Position numbers and translations under genes: made by a program. A DNA stretch of 64,000 nt from Agrostemma githago (Eukaryota > Streptophyta > Magnoliopsida > Caryophyllales > Caryophyllaceae): the NCBI GenBank assembly GCA_958450325.1, contig OY288259.1:29506734-29570733 (forward strand), in the 5' to 3' direction. Below are positions 44,853-54,169 of this stretch, piece by piece. The notes beneath the pieces are model-generated. The model had not been told where the DNA came from, did not search any database, and worked only from the letters and a program-made list of their open reading frames with translations. Position 1 is the first letter of the stretch, and every line of letters starts with the position of its first letter.

Positions 44853-45043
44853 GACCCACTCGACCGAGTCATTGATTGACTCGACCGAGTGCGCTATTAA
44901 CATGGCTACTGCCCATATTTTGGGGGGTTACTCGATCGAGTGCCTTATGGCACTCGGTCGAGTGTGTCATTAACGGGGCTACTGCCCTGTTTTTGGGGTG
45001 CAACTCGATCGAGTGGCCTATGGCACTCGGTCGAGTGCCCCCT
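44853..45043. repeat. Second palindrome cluster in element D 3' LTR
   Basis: Six ACTCGNNCGAGT sites are arranged so that neighbours also pair, for example GAGTGCC-TTAT-GGCACTC between two palindromes. A GGCTACTGCCC(A/T)..TTTTGGGG spacer occurs twice. An ATATATAT tract lies just downstream in the minus sense (about 44818-44825). The same cluster is at about 58093-58280 in the 5' LTR. Confidence 0.75.
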
Positions 45044-45978
45044 GTACGAGTAGTGATTTGCTCGATTTTATGGCTTGAAATCGATGATCGGCCAAGTCAA
45101 ATACAAATATCGCACGATTTGTATTCGACTCGGCCTCCGGTACTATAATCGTGTATGAACGATTAAAATACTGTCACCGGAGTTTTTATGAAAACGTTTG
45201 TGTTAGATTATGAAACTTTGAATTAGTAACGAGATGCACCCCTCTACGTCACGACATCGAAACTAACCCTTTCGGGTTACGTGATGTCGGTATTCGTGTC
45301 AACGGGTCTCGTACCAATTATAGAAATGGAATGAAATTCGTTCAACTACGACCGTTTGCGATCACGTTACGCCCTTGAGTACATTGGGGCGGGGCTCCTC
45401 GAAAGGGCTCCACCTCCGTCGTTGCTCGTAAAGGGATTAAACGGATCTTAGGCAAACATCGTAGTCAAACGGATTTTAGACCGAAATTCATACTAGTTTT
45501 ATATATACACGGTATTAATAATATAATGACGATAAAATGATATAAAACGAAAATGTAAAGATGCAAAAAAAAAAAGTGTTAGTGTTAACGTTGTGACGAT
45601 TACGATTACTATACAAAAATACGATGAATTAAACGGAAATAAAACGAGACAAAAGAGATTAAAGCGGGGTTTAGGACACCCTCAACATACATGCTAGTAT
45701 AGATCTCGGAAATAGGCTCGTGAACAGCGACAATGCTTAGGAGTATCGAGGATGTATGAGAGTTGTGGTGTGTATGGGTGTATGTGTCGGTTTCCGAGGT
45801 ATAGAGGCTCGGATTTCGATGTGTTTTGCTTAGGGTTTGTAGTGTAGATTGTAGGATGAATGTAGGGTGAAGTGTGACTGAAAATGTAGGGCAAAATGAT
45901 GGTGAAAAGGATCTGAAAAAAGTTGGCAAATGCATGGGAATGAGTCGGTATTTATAGACGTTTCCCACGACCTAGGCG

Positions 45979-46089
45979 CACTCGATCGAGTGGCCCTAGT
46001 GCACTCGATCGAGTGCCTTAACAAATGGGCCAAGCCCGGGTAGAAAGGCTCCACTCGATCGAGTGGGGTCAATCCACTCGATCGAGTGG
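45979..46089. promoter_or_regulatory. Promoter-proximal palindrome cluster, element D 3' LTR
   Basis: Four perfect palindromes: CACTCGATCGAGTG (45979-45992), GCACTCGATCGAGTGC (46001-46016), and CCACTCGATCGAGTGG at 46051-46066 and 46074-46089. The nearest is about 22 bp from the TATA box at 45949-45957. The same set occurs at about 59216-59326 in the 5' LTR. Confidence 0.75.
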
Positions 46090-46474
46090 GTCAAACGGTT
46101 GAGCCAAAATAGGGAAGTTTGACTTGTTTGTTTTGGTAGCTTTTTTTGAATTTGAATTTGGGCGCTTAAATGATTTCAGCTGATTTCTGAGATGGTTTTA
46201 CCTTTGACCGGGTTTTGACCCGGTCGCCAAAAGACGGAAATTATTTTTGGTGTCGGTTTTGGCCCAAGTTAGTCTTATTTGACTCGGAATGACCCACTGG
46301 GCCTGGATTTGAGGTCTGTTTTGTGAGATTTTTACTCCGCTAAAAGTCCATGTCGGATATTATGAATTCCGAGCCCAAATCCGAGTATACTAAGTCACGT
46401 TGACGTCCAATCATCATCGGGTGTTTTTCGGAGACTACCATAGACACGTGGCAGTCAAAATGCGGGTGTCTACA

Positions 46475-46485
46475 GAGCCCCCACT
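46475..46485 (-). other. Polypurine tract of element D
   Basis: The plus strand GAGCCCCCACT reads AGTGGGGGCTC on the minus strand, identical to element A. Confidence 0.85.
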
Positions 46486-47213
46486 CTGACTGAGGCTTGG
46501 ACAAGGCGAAAGTCAAAGTAGCTACCAAGCCCGTTAAGACCTGGTAGACTTCCGGTCGGGTCGTTTATAGTCCAGTAGACTTGCGTGAAGGGCTCGCCAG
46601 CCATAAGCAGAGGGTCATACCTATCCTGACGATGATAGCTTCGCGGGGAGTCAGACTTGTTGCATAAGTCCTGGGCGCGCTTATGTGTGGGCCTATCCCG
46701 TATTGTTTTCGGGATAAATGCCGCCTCGGGCGTTCCGCTGGGAAAGTATATGAGCTGTTCGGGCTTGCTTCTGAAGCCTTGAGTCGTACTTGAGCTAATG
46801 GCAATGCTCCTTGGGGAGTAAAGCCCGCCTCTTTTGGGGAGTAGGTGTACCCGTATGCCGACACATCGCACTTTGGATGTAGCACACCGGGGGAAAGCTG
46901 ACTCCGTTGGGGAAATTAAATAGTTTCGCGGGGACTTGCTTCTTGAAGTCTGGGGTGTACCTGTATGCTGACACATAACAACTTGCATGTAACATGTAGG
47001 TAAAATGTTGACTCTCGCTGGGGAGAAAAAAGATTGAAAATTTTGGGAAAGACGAAAAATTTTGACGCGAAGGAATTTTTAGAAGATCTTAGGAAAGCTC
47101 GGGACTGCTTGATTCCTATTCTGGGTTCAAGTTTGAAATCAGGCCTGCGCGCGCATAGGGCCTAGCTGGATGAGGAGGCAGTAGCAGTTAGGTTTTCAGT
47201 TAGGTTTCCCCAT
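46486..47213 (+). other. Region between the 3' LTR and the PMD gene; probable PMD promoter side
   Basis: No gene is seen. It is the 3' untranslated region in element sense and the upstream region of the PMD gene on the plus strand. Two imperfect direct repeats containing GGTGTACC(C/T)GTATGC(C/T)GACACAT lie at about 46845-46880 and 46950-46985. Confidence 0.55.
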
Positions 47214-47220
47214 TATAAAT
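47214..47220 (+). promoter_or_regulatory. TATA box of the PMD gene
   Basis: TATAAAT in a C-rich context. A start of transcription about 30 bp downstream would exclude the ATG at 47232 and favour the ATG at 47319. Confidence 0.6.
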
Positions 47221-47318
47221 ATGGGAGATCCTTGCTTCAGTTTCTGCATCACAACTCAAATTCTCCTTCTCCTTTCCCAAAATCTTGTAGACTTTTAAGA
47301 AATCTAAAAATCTCTATC

Positions 47319-49076
47319 ATGGGCATCGATCACTTGACTGCCATGCTTCTCGCCTGGTCCCAATATTTTCGGGACGAGGAGAAGGTCAGGCTGACTCAAA
47401 TGGGGATAGTCAATCTGTTCCTTTTTCAACGTCTAATAGTGGATTCGCACTTTCTGGATGCCTGTCTGTCGTTTTGGGACACCACCCATCACGTGTTTGC
47501 ATTCCCGAGGGGCGAGATGTGTCCCTTGCCCGAGGAGATTGCGGCTATAGGTGGCTGGGGCCTTGCTATTCAGCCCGCCATTCCCCCATTCTACCCGGAT
47601 CCAAGGAGGCGTTTGAGGGAATTCTTGGGTTTGTCTCATGCTGAGGCAAACCGAATGGTGCAGGGAGATAACGTCTCCCTATTTGATTTAGCCGATAAGT
47701 TCATGAATCCACGGGACGTGAGGGCCACCCCTGCTCATAGGCGTAGGGCTTTCGCCTTTTGCATGCTGCATTGTTATGTCTTTGAGGGGCTGATGGAGCT
47801 TGACACATGTAGGGGTCAAATCAGGCTGATCGGAGTGGTTGACCAGATGGAGACTGGTCATAGCCCTGCTTGGCTAGCCACTGGGGAGATTATTACGGGT
47901 CTGGACGCTAGACGGCTCGACCCAACTCGACCGCTGACGGGGAGTACCCGTTTTCTGCAAGTATGCACCTCGATTTTTTTTTTCCACGTTTCGCACGAAT
48001 TTTCTGATTCTCGTAAGTCACTCGATCGAGTGGACCTGTCACTCGATCGAGTGACATTCGTACTTGGCTACTGCCTGTTTTTGACAGGCTTACTCGATCG
48101 AGTCAGCTGCTGTACTCGATCGAGTGGGCTGTAGCGGATCACTCAATGGCTTACGAAGCTTGTGTATGCTTTTCAGATATGGTTGTCGGAGCGGTTATCG
48201 ATCATAGAGACCCCTCCAAGCATTCCCAATTACCGGAGCAGTCAGATTAGCTCCCGGAAAATAAGCTCGAGTCATCGGATTGATCGAGCTTACTGGGACG
48301 AGGAGTTGGTGTTTCACGGGGGTCCTTTGATCAGGTGGACCGTCGCTTGGTGGTTCCTTTCGAAATTGACCGGACTGGCGAAGAGGGACCAAGCCCGATA
48401 TCTGACGATCTTGTCCCTAGACTGGACAGTTCACATTTACCCGGACCGCCTCCTAAGGCAGTTCGGTTCGTCTCAGCGCATCCCTGAGAAGGAAGCCATT
48501 ATTAGCGTCCCGCTCCAATTGACGGACGCTATGTGCGACACTTGGTTGCAACGATGGTTCACTCGTCCCACATGGACGGTACCTAGCCATTGCCAATCCG
48601 CTTGGGTATCGCGGGCTTATCAGAAGTGGACTTCTGAAGAGTCCGAAGAAGCTCGAAAGGCCTTAAAAGTTGACGAGGCCATCGAATTGGTTCAGCGTGA
48701 GTCGGCGAAGGACAACAGAGACTTCTTCACCGGGGAACACAGTCCTGAAACCGCAGTTCGGGGAGAATCGGGTCTTACGTCACAAACTAAGACTCGATCT
48801 AAGGAAGTCGGTTCTAGCAGCACTCGAGGGCAGACTGACTTGGAACGACGACTTGGGCCGAGGTTGGCAGTCCGGGACCGACTCGGTCCGCGTGACCGGC
48901 TCCCTGAGCCGGTCAGGGCTCGACTTGGGCCCATTGATATGACAGGGGAGTCGGGCTCAAACACTCGAGCCCGGGCTAGAGAAGTTCCCGTGGTGATTCG
49001 GGAACGCTCCCCTCCGCGTCGTCGCCAGTGGACGACTAGGGATGCCAAGGACAAGGGGAAGGGCAAGATGCCCTAA
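47319..49076 (+). CDS. Plant mobile domain (PMD)-like protein encoded antisense inside element D (2 exons, about 513 aa)
   Basis: Exon 1 ends at 47960 (CAA|GTATGC) and exon 2 starts at 48177 (TTTTCAG|ATATGG). Both boundaries are phase 0, so splicing joins ...TRFLQ to IWLSERLS without a shift. The protein resembles the plant mobile domain (aminotransferase-like PMD): FWDTTHHVFAFPRGEMCPLP, then AIGGWGL, HRRRAFAFCMLHCYVF, LQ-IWLSERLS, and GGPLIRWTVAWWFL. The last 100 or so residues are Arg/Glu/Ser-rich and basic, ending GKGKMP. In Arabidopsis the PMD proteins MAIN and MAIL1 take part in silencing transposons. A role for this copy, such as decoy or regulator, is inference. The frame is intact and has its own TATA box. 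The alternative ATG at 47232 would add 29 residues. It lies opposite to gag-pol. Confidence 0.75.
47961..48176 (+). other. Intron of the PMD gene carrying a palindrome cluster
   Basis: A 216 bp intron with GT...AG borders and a pyrimidine-rich start. It contains four ACTCGATCGAGT palindromes (48019-48032, 48039-48054, 48092-48103, 48114-48125) and the spacer GGCTACTGCCTGTTTTTG, which also occurs in the LTR cluster near 44978-44996. Confidence 0.7.
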
Positions 49077-49474
49077 ATGCCGAGTCCTTAGATTTATTAT
49101 TATTTAAGTATTATTATTATTATTTTTATGGTGTGCCCTTTTTTGTATTTTTTTTTTTGAATTCCTGCACTTTGTAATTTTCCGAGTTTATCGGGATATA
49201 TATTTTTTGAATTACTAAAAGAAGTTTATTATTAAACCGCTCCTGTCTTTTCTTGATTGCATTGGTTGTGCCCTTTTGAGGGGCTGCCTACATATCCGCG
49301 ATTAGCAGAATCAAACCAAACGTAGTTCAGGCATAGGAAATTTGCAATCTCGAATTACACCAAGACTATTAGTTCAAGATGTTTATGACAGTAGAATAAG
49401 TAATTCTAGCTCATTGACTTGCTTTTTGTAAAAAAATGATTTTGATAAAATTTGCTAATGACATTGAGAAATGG
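49077..49474. other. Spacer between convergent PMD gene and pol
   Basis: AT-rich, no gene. ATT repeats (49096-49125) and poly-T follow the PMD stop. The two genes converge here, so 3' ends of both transcripts are expected in this stretch. Confidence 0.6.
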
Positions 49475-52400
49475 CTAAGGGTAGTAGCGCTTCAGCTGGT
49501 CCAGGTTGGTTGGGTTGACAAACTCGTTCCCGTCCAGGTCCGTCAGCATCACTGCTCCCCCCAATAGGATTTTCTTCACCAGATATGGCCCAGCCCAATT
49601 GGGTTTGAATTTTCCCCTTGGGTCAACCGGTAGTAGAGCCCGAATAGACTTAAGGACTAGATCGCCCTCCCTGATGTGTCTGGGCCTTACTCTCTTGTTG
49701 AAGGCCCGTTGGATCCTCTTCTTGTAGATTTGGATATTATTAAGGGCACGAGACCGTCGTTCGTCTAGTAGAACCAGTGAGTCATATCGTGCTCGAACCC
49801 AGTCAGCTTCGGGTACTTGACTTTCTAACAGAATTCTGAGGGACGGTACCTCCAGCTCGACTGGCTGGACTGCCTCCATCCCGTAGGTTAGGTAATATGG
49901 TGTCGCCCCGGTTGCGGTGCGAATTGACGTTCGATATCCCCATAGGGCAAAAGGTATTTTGTCGGGCCAGTCCCGGTAATTGTCAGCCATCTTTTTGAGT
50001 ATGGTGACAATTGTTTTATTAGCCGCCTCTACTGCTCCATTTGTTTGGGGACGGTAAGGCGAGGAAGTATGCCTTTGGATTTTATATTTGGTCAGCAGGG
50101 CCGCAGTCTCGGCTTGAAAATGAGTCCCGTGATCACTGATAAATTCAGCGGGAATCCCATATCGACATATTATCTTGTTTTGGATAAACTTGGCGACATG
50201 CTTGGCAGTGAGAATGCGATATGATTCAGCCTCGACCCATTTGGTGAAGTAGTCGATAGCTACCAGAATAAAGCAGTGCCCACCGGTACCCGAGGGATTT
50301 ATTTTCCCGATTATGTCGATACCCCACGTTGAGAATGGCCAGGGTGACGTCATGGTATAGAGTAGTGATGACGGCATATGTTGCACATTGCCAAAAATTT
50401 GACAGTTATGACAATGTTTGACATACGACCGGCAATCGGCTTCCATGGTATTCCAGTAATAACCGAGCCTCATGATTTTCCGGACCAGCATGTGGGCATT
50501 CATGTGTGGGCCGTTCTCACCATCATGTACTTCGGCCATGACCCTTTCAGCCTTGTATTTGTCAACACAAAGGAGAAGAGCCCCCTGTGCCGTCTTTTTA
50601 TACAGTTGTCCGTCGTCAGTGCGGATGAACTGGGTGGCCAGCCTCCGTAAGGCTTTCTTGGCTCGACCTTCCGTCCCGGGAGGATATTCTCCGTTTGTCA
50701 GGTATTTTAACACGGCTTGGTACCATGGTTCGGGATCAGTTAACTCAATGTCTTCAATGTCGCAGATGTGTGCTGGCTCGGACCGTCTTTCGACGCAAAT
50801 TGGCATATTGGTCACGTGGTCGGGAATATTCAGTAAAGATGCCAATTTTGAGAGTGCATCTGCGAACTGATTTTCTTCCCGGGGTAGGTATATATATTCT
50901 ACCTTTTGGAATTGTTTCTCGAGATCCCGTACTCGTGCCTGGTAGGCCACGAGATTAGCATTTCGAGTTTTCCATTTTTGAAGTGCTTGGTTAATGACCA
51001 AGGATGAATCACCATGTACCCGGAGATTTGTAATCCCCAGATTGGCGGCGGCTTGTAGCCCGTAAATGCATGCTTTGTACTCTGCTGCATTATTAGTAAC
51101 ATCAAAGTCCAGTTTGATGGAGACGGGAGTATGTTCCCCTTTTGGTGAAATTAGGAGGATCCCGACTCCGAACCCTCGAAAATTAGATGCACCATCGAAG
51201 TATAAATCCCAAGTTTCAGTATCAGTATGGAAAATATCTTCATCTGGGAAGGACCAAGTGTCGGTGTGTCCTTCATCGGTTATCGGGCTATCGGCGAGAA
51301 ATTCAGCTACTACTCGACCTTTAATAGCCTTTAACGGTACAAACTTTAAGTCGAACTCTGCCAGCATTAGAGTCCATCTAGAGATTCGGCCGTTGAGAAC
51401 GGGCTTTTCAAAGATATATTTGATCAGGTCCATCTTGGATAGCACATGGACCTCGTAACTGAGCATATAATGTCGGAGTTTCTTGGTGGCCCAGACTAGA
51501 GCCAAACACGTCTTTTCGAGCATGGTATATTTGCACTCATACTCTAAAAACTTCTTGCTGATATAGTAAATGGCTCTTTCTTCGGAGTCAACTGTCTGAG
51601 CCAGCATAGCCCCCATGGCTGTCTCGGTCGTCGTTAGGTATAACGACAGAGGCAAACCGGGTTGAGGTGGCATTAAGACTGGCGGTGCAGACAGAATTTC
51701 CTTGACCTTGTCGAAAGCAGTTTGGCACTTGTCATCCCATAGTACCCGTTCTCCCACTTTCAGTTTCTTGAAAATTGGTTCACACACCATGGTTAATTTG
51801 GAAATGAACCGGCTGATGTACTGGACTTTCCCGAGGAATCCCCTTATTTCTTTTTCGGTTTTAGGAGGTTGCATCTCGGTAATGGCTTTGATTTTAGCTG
51901 GGTCGACTTCGATACCTCGTTGGCTAACGATATGACCCAGTAATTTGCCTGATGTTACCCCGAAACTGCACTTTTGAGGGTTTAACCTCATGTTGTATCT
52001 GCGCAATCGGGTGAAGAATTTTCTTAGGGCGGTGATGTGACCGTCCCGTTCTTTGGATTTGACGATCATGTCGTCTACGTAAACTTCTACCTCTTTATGC
52101 ATCATGTCGTGTAGTAAAGTGGTAGCAGTCCTTTGATATGTGGCCCCGGCATTAATGAGACCGAAAGGCATGACGGTATAGCAGTAAGTACCCCAAGGTG
52201 TGGTGAAGGTAGTCTTACTCATGTCTTCTTCCGCCATCTTGATTTGATTATACCCGGCATACCCGTCCATGAATGATAGAAGGGCATGATCGGCCGTGTT
52301 ATCCACCAGTATGTCGATGTGTGGTAACGGAAAATCATCTTTCGGGTTCGCCTTGTTAAGATCCCGAAAATCTACACATACCCGCACCTTACCGTCCTTT

Positions 52401-54169
52401 TTAGGAACTGGCACGATGTTTGCCACCCAGTCCGGATATTCGGACACTTGTATGAAGCCGGCTTTGAATTGTTTATCGACTTCTTCTTTTACTTTGAGAG
52501 ACCATTCGGGCCTCATCCGACGAAGCTTCTGTTTGACCGGTTTGCACCCGTCTTTGATTGGTATGTGGTGCTCGGCTATTTCCCGGTCTATCCCCGGCAT
52601 GTCCTTGTAGGACCATGCGAAGACATCCTTAAACTCTTGGAGGAGGTTTACGAACTGTTGTTTCTCTTCGGGATCTAAGGATAACCCTATCTTAAGTGTT
52701 TGAGGCTCTAAGGTTGTTCCCACATTTATGGACTCGGTTTCTTCGATCACCGGGTTTCGGGACTCCCTTTGCTCTAGTTGCTCGATCAAATGCGGAGGTA
52801 AAGGTACCTGTTCGTCTGATTTCTCAATGTCATAGCATAAAACATTTTTAAAAGCAGAATTTGAAAGAGACAAGTCGTAAGCAGAACGGTTGTTATTATT
52901 GATTGAAAATTTGGAGAACAGCTCAAAGAGAGTAGCCATCTGATCATTGGTCAGTGGCGGGATAGGTAGGGCACTCGGGACAGACCCCGAAGTGCCAGCA
53001 GCAGGAATAATAAAAGGGAGAGGGGTTACAGGAGTGACTCTAGCACCGACTTCCCTAGACTCGACCTCGGACTCTGACTCAGACTCCGACTCAGACTCGG
53101 ACTCGGACTCAGACTCAGGCATGTCTCCCTCTCCGGTGACCAGCTTGTAGATCCTTCCCTGGCTATCAGTCCACTTGACAGTCTTCCTCCAGGCCCTGTT
53201 TCCCATCTCGGAACCAACATCCGAGATCAGCTTGGTCGGGTCAAACCTGTTGCTGCGGAGAATCAGGTTGACCAGGTCTTCCTTTGGAGTTGGGGCTACG
53301 GTGTCTTCCCCAAATAGTAGCCCTAGTGCGGGCTCAGCATCTTCAGCTCCATTGGACTGGATGAGGGCGAACACATCATCCGGGATGTAGTTGCAGTCCC
53401 GGGCCAAGTGGGTCCCGAGCTGCATAGCATTGGGTTGGTATAGACCAACCTGGATAGCCCCAAACACCGGTGTGACAAAGTAGTCAGCCAACCGTGGGCT
53501 ATAAGGGCTCAAGTAGATACCCTTAAGGATGTTGCAGGCCTTTTCGATTCCTGCTCGGACAACATTGTCGGGGGTGATATCATAACCAAGACCAAAGTGA
53601 GATTCTTCGTCTTTGAGAACCTCGATGATCTTCCCAGCTGGAAGATCGGGTCGAGAGGTAGCCCCCGGAAAGTATCCTAGGTTTTGGAGCATCATGTCGA
53701 TACTCGTAGTGAAGTAAGGCCTAAAGAGGTACTCTTCCTCGATCATCCCCACAAAATCGAACCCCCAGAGGTCCGTGCGTCCCGTGGCGTTACAGCTAGC
53801 CACAGTCATTGGTGTTGCCTCTAAAGTGATGACATCGTTAAGCATAGGCATCTTAATCTTTCGATGGAGGGTGGAGGACACCGCCTTGACCGCGTGGATC
53901 CAAGGCCTACCCAGGAGCAGGTTGAATGATGAGGTTACATCGATCACCTGAAACTCGAGCTCCTTCTCTATCGGGCCAGTGATAATGGTTAGTTTCACGG
54001 CCCCAGCTACCGACTTCGGGCTCCCATCGAAGGCTTGGATGGTCTGAGCAGTCGGAACATAGTCAGCCTCGGTAATGCCGAGGGCTTTTGCGGTCCTTAG
54101 AGGAAGAACGTTCACAGCAGACCCGTCATCAACTAGGGTCATGGGAAGGTATTTTCCTCGACAGACCAC
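49475..54169 (-). CDS. pol: Pol polyprotein of element D (protease, RT, RNase H, second RNase H, integrase)
   Basis: 1564 codons without a stop. The protease motif VDDGSAVNVLP is near residue 13 and LLGRPWIH near 125. RT has VRVCVDFRDLNKANP and catalytic YVDD at about 697-700. The first RNase H spans about 840-950. A second RNase H with LYFDGAS (about 990) and VHGDSSLVINQ follows, the dual arrangement typical of the Tat lineage. Integrase has an HHCC-like finger (about 1215-1256) and D-D-E at about 1285 (WGIDIIG), 1346 (ISDHGTHF) and 1381 (NGAVEAAN), with about 34-35 residues between the last two. A GPY-type end (NWAGPYLVKK) follows. There is no chromodomain. A Glu-Ser repeat of about 20 residues lies upstream of RT (53064-53120). 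Pol is in the -1 frame relative to Gag; the open pol frame extends upstream of the listed GTG to at least about 54215. Confidence 0.93.
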   Translation of the reverse strand: MVCRGKYLPMTLVDDGSAVNVLPLRTAKALGITEADYVPTAQTIQAFDGSPKSVAGAVKLTIITGPIEKELEFQVIDVTSSFNLLLGRPWIHAVKAVSSTLHRKIKMPMLNDVITLEATPMTVASCNATGRTDLWGFDFVGMIEEEYLFRPYFTTSIDMMLQNLGYFPGATSRPDLPAGKIIEVLKDEESHFGLGYDITPDNVVRAGIEKACNILKGIYLSPYSPRLADYFVTPVFGAIQVGLYQPNAMQLGTHLARDCNYIPDDVFALIQSNGAEDAEPALGLLFGEDTVAPTPKEDLVNLILRSNRFDPTKLISDVGSEMGNRAWRKTVKWTDSQGRIYKLVTGEGDMPESESESESESESESESEVESREVGARVTPVTPLPFIIPAAGTSGSVPSALPIPPLTNDQMATLFELFSKFSINNNNRSAYDLSLSNSAFKNVLCYDIEKSDEQVPLPPHLIEQLEQRESRNPVIEETESINVGTTLEPQTLKIGLSLDPEEKQQFVNLLQEFKDVFAWSYKDMPGIDREIAEHHIPIKDGCKPVKQKLRRMRPEWSLKVKEEVDKQFKAGFIQVSEYPDWVANIVPVPKKDGKVRVCVDFRDLNKANPKDDFPLPHIDILVDNTADHALLSFMDGYAGYNQIKMAEEDMSKTTFTTPWGTYCYTVMPFGLINAGATYQRTATTLLHDMMHKEVEVYVDDMIVKSKERDGHITALRKFFTRLRRYNMRLNPQKCSFGVTSGKLLGHIVSQRGIEVDPAKIKAITEMQPPKTEKEIRGFLGKVQYISRFISKLTMVCEPIFKKLKVGERVLWDDKCQTAFDKVKEILSAPPVLMPPQPGLPLSLYLTTTETAMGAMLAQTVDSEERAIYYISKKFLEYECKYTMLEKTCLALVWATKKLRHYMLSYEVHVLSKMDLIKYIFEKPVLNGRISRWTLMLAEFDLKFVPLKAIKGRVVAEFLADSPITDEGHTDTWSFPDEDIFHTDTETWDLYFDGASNFRGFGVGILLISPKGEHTPVSIKLDFDVTNNAAEYKACIYGLQAAANLGITNLRVHGDSSLVINQALQKWKTRNANLVAYQARVRDLEKQFQKVEYIYLPREENQFADALSKLASLLNIPDHVTNMPICVERRSEPAHICDIEDIELTDPEPWYQAVLKYLTNGEYPPGTEGRAKKALRRLATQFIRTDDGQLYKKTAQGALLLCVDKYKAERVMAEVHDGENGPHMNAHMLVRKIMRLGYYWNTMEADCRSYVKHCHNCQIFGNVQHMPSSLLYTMTSPWPFSTWGIDIIGKINPSGTGGHCFILVAIDYFTKWVEAESYRILTAKHVAKFIQNKIICRYGIPAEFISDHGTHFQAETAALLTKYKIQRHTSSPYRPQTNGAVEAANKTIVTILKKMADNYRDWPDKIPFALWGYRTSIRTATGATPYYLTYGMEAVQPVELEVPSLRILLESQVPEADWVRARYDSLVLLDERRSRALNNIQIYKKRIQRAFNKRVRPRHIREGDLVLKSIRALLPVDPRGKFKPNWAGPYLVKKILLGGAVMLTDLDGNEFVNPTNLDQLKRYYP

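Larger units (their letters stand above)
43899..46474 (-). repeat. 3' LTR of element D
   Basis: On the minus strand it runs TGTAGACACCCG...ATGTTCACA; the last inner base pairs differ from the partner, which has ATGTCCACA. It contains a promoter-proximal palindrome cluster (45979-46089), TATA (CTATAAATA on minus, 45949-45957), a second cluster (44853-45043), hairpins at 44611-44643 and 45252-45289, and the U5 hairpin at 44064-44085. Confidence 0.93.
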
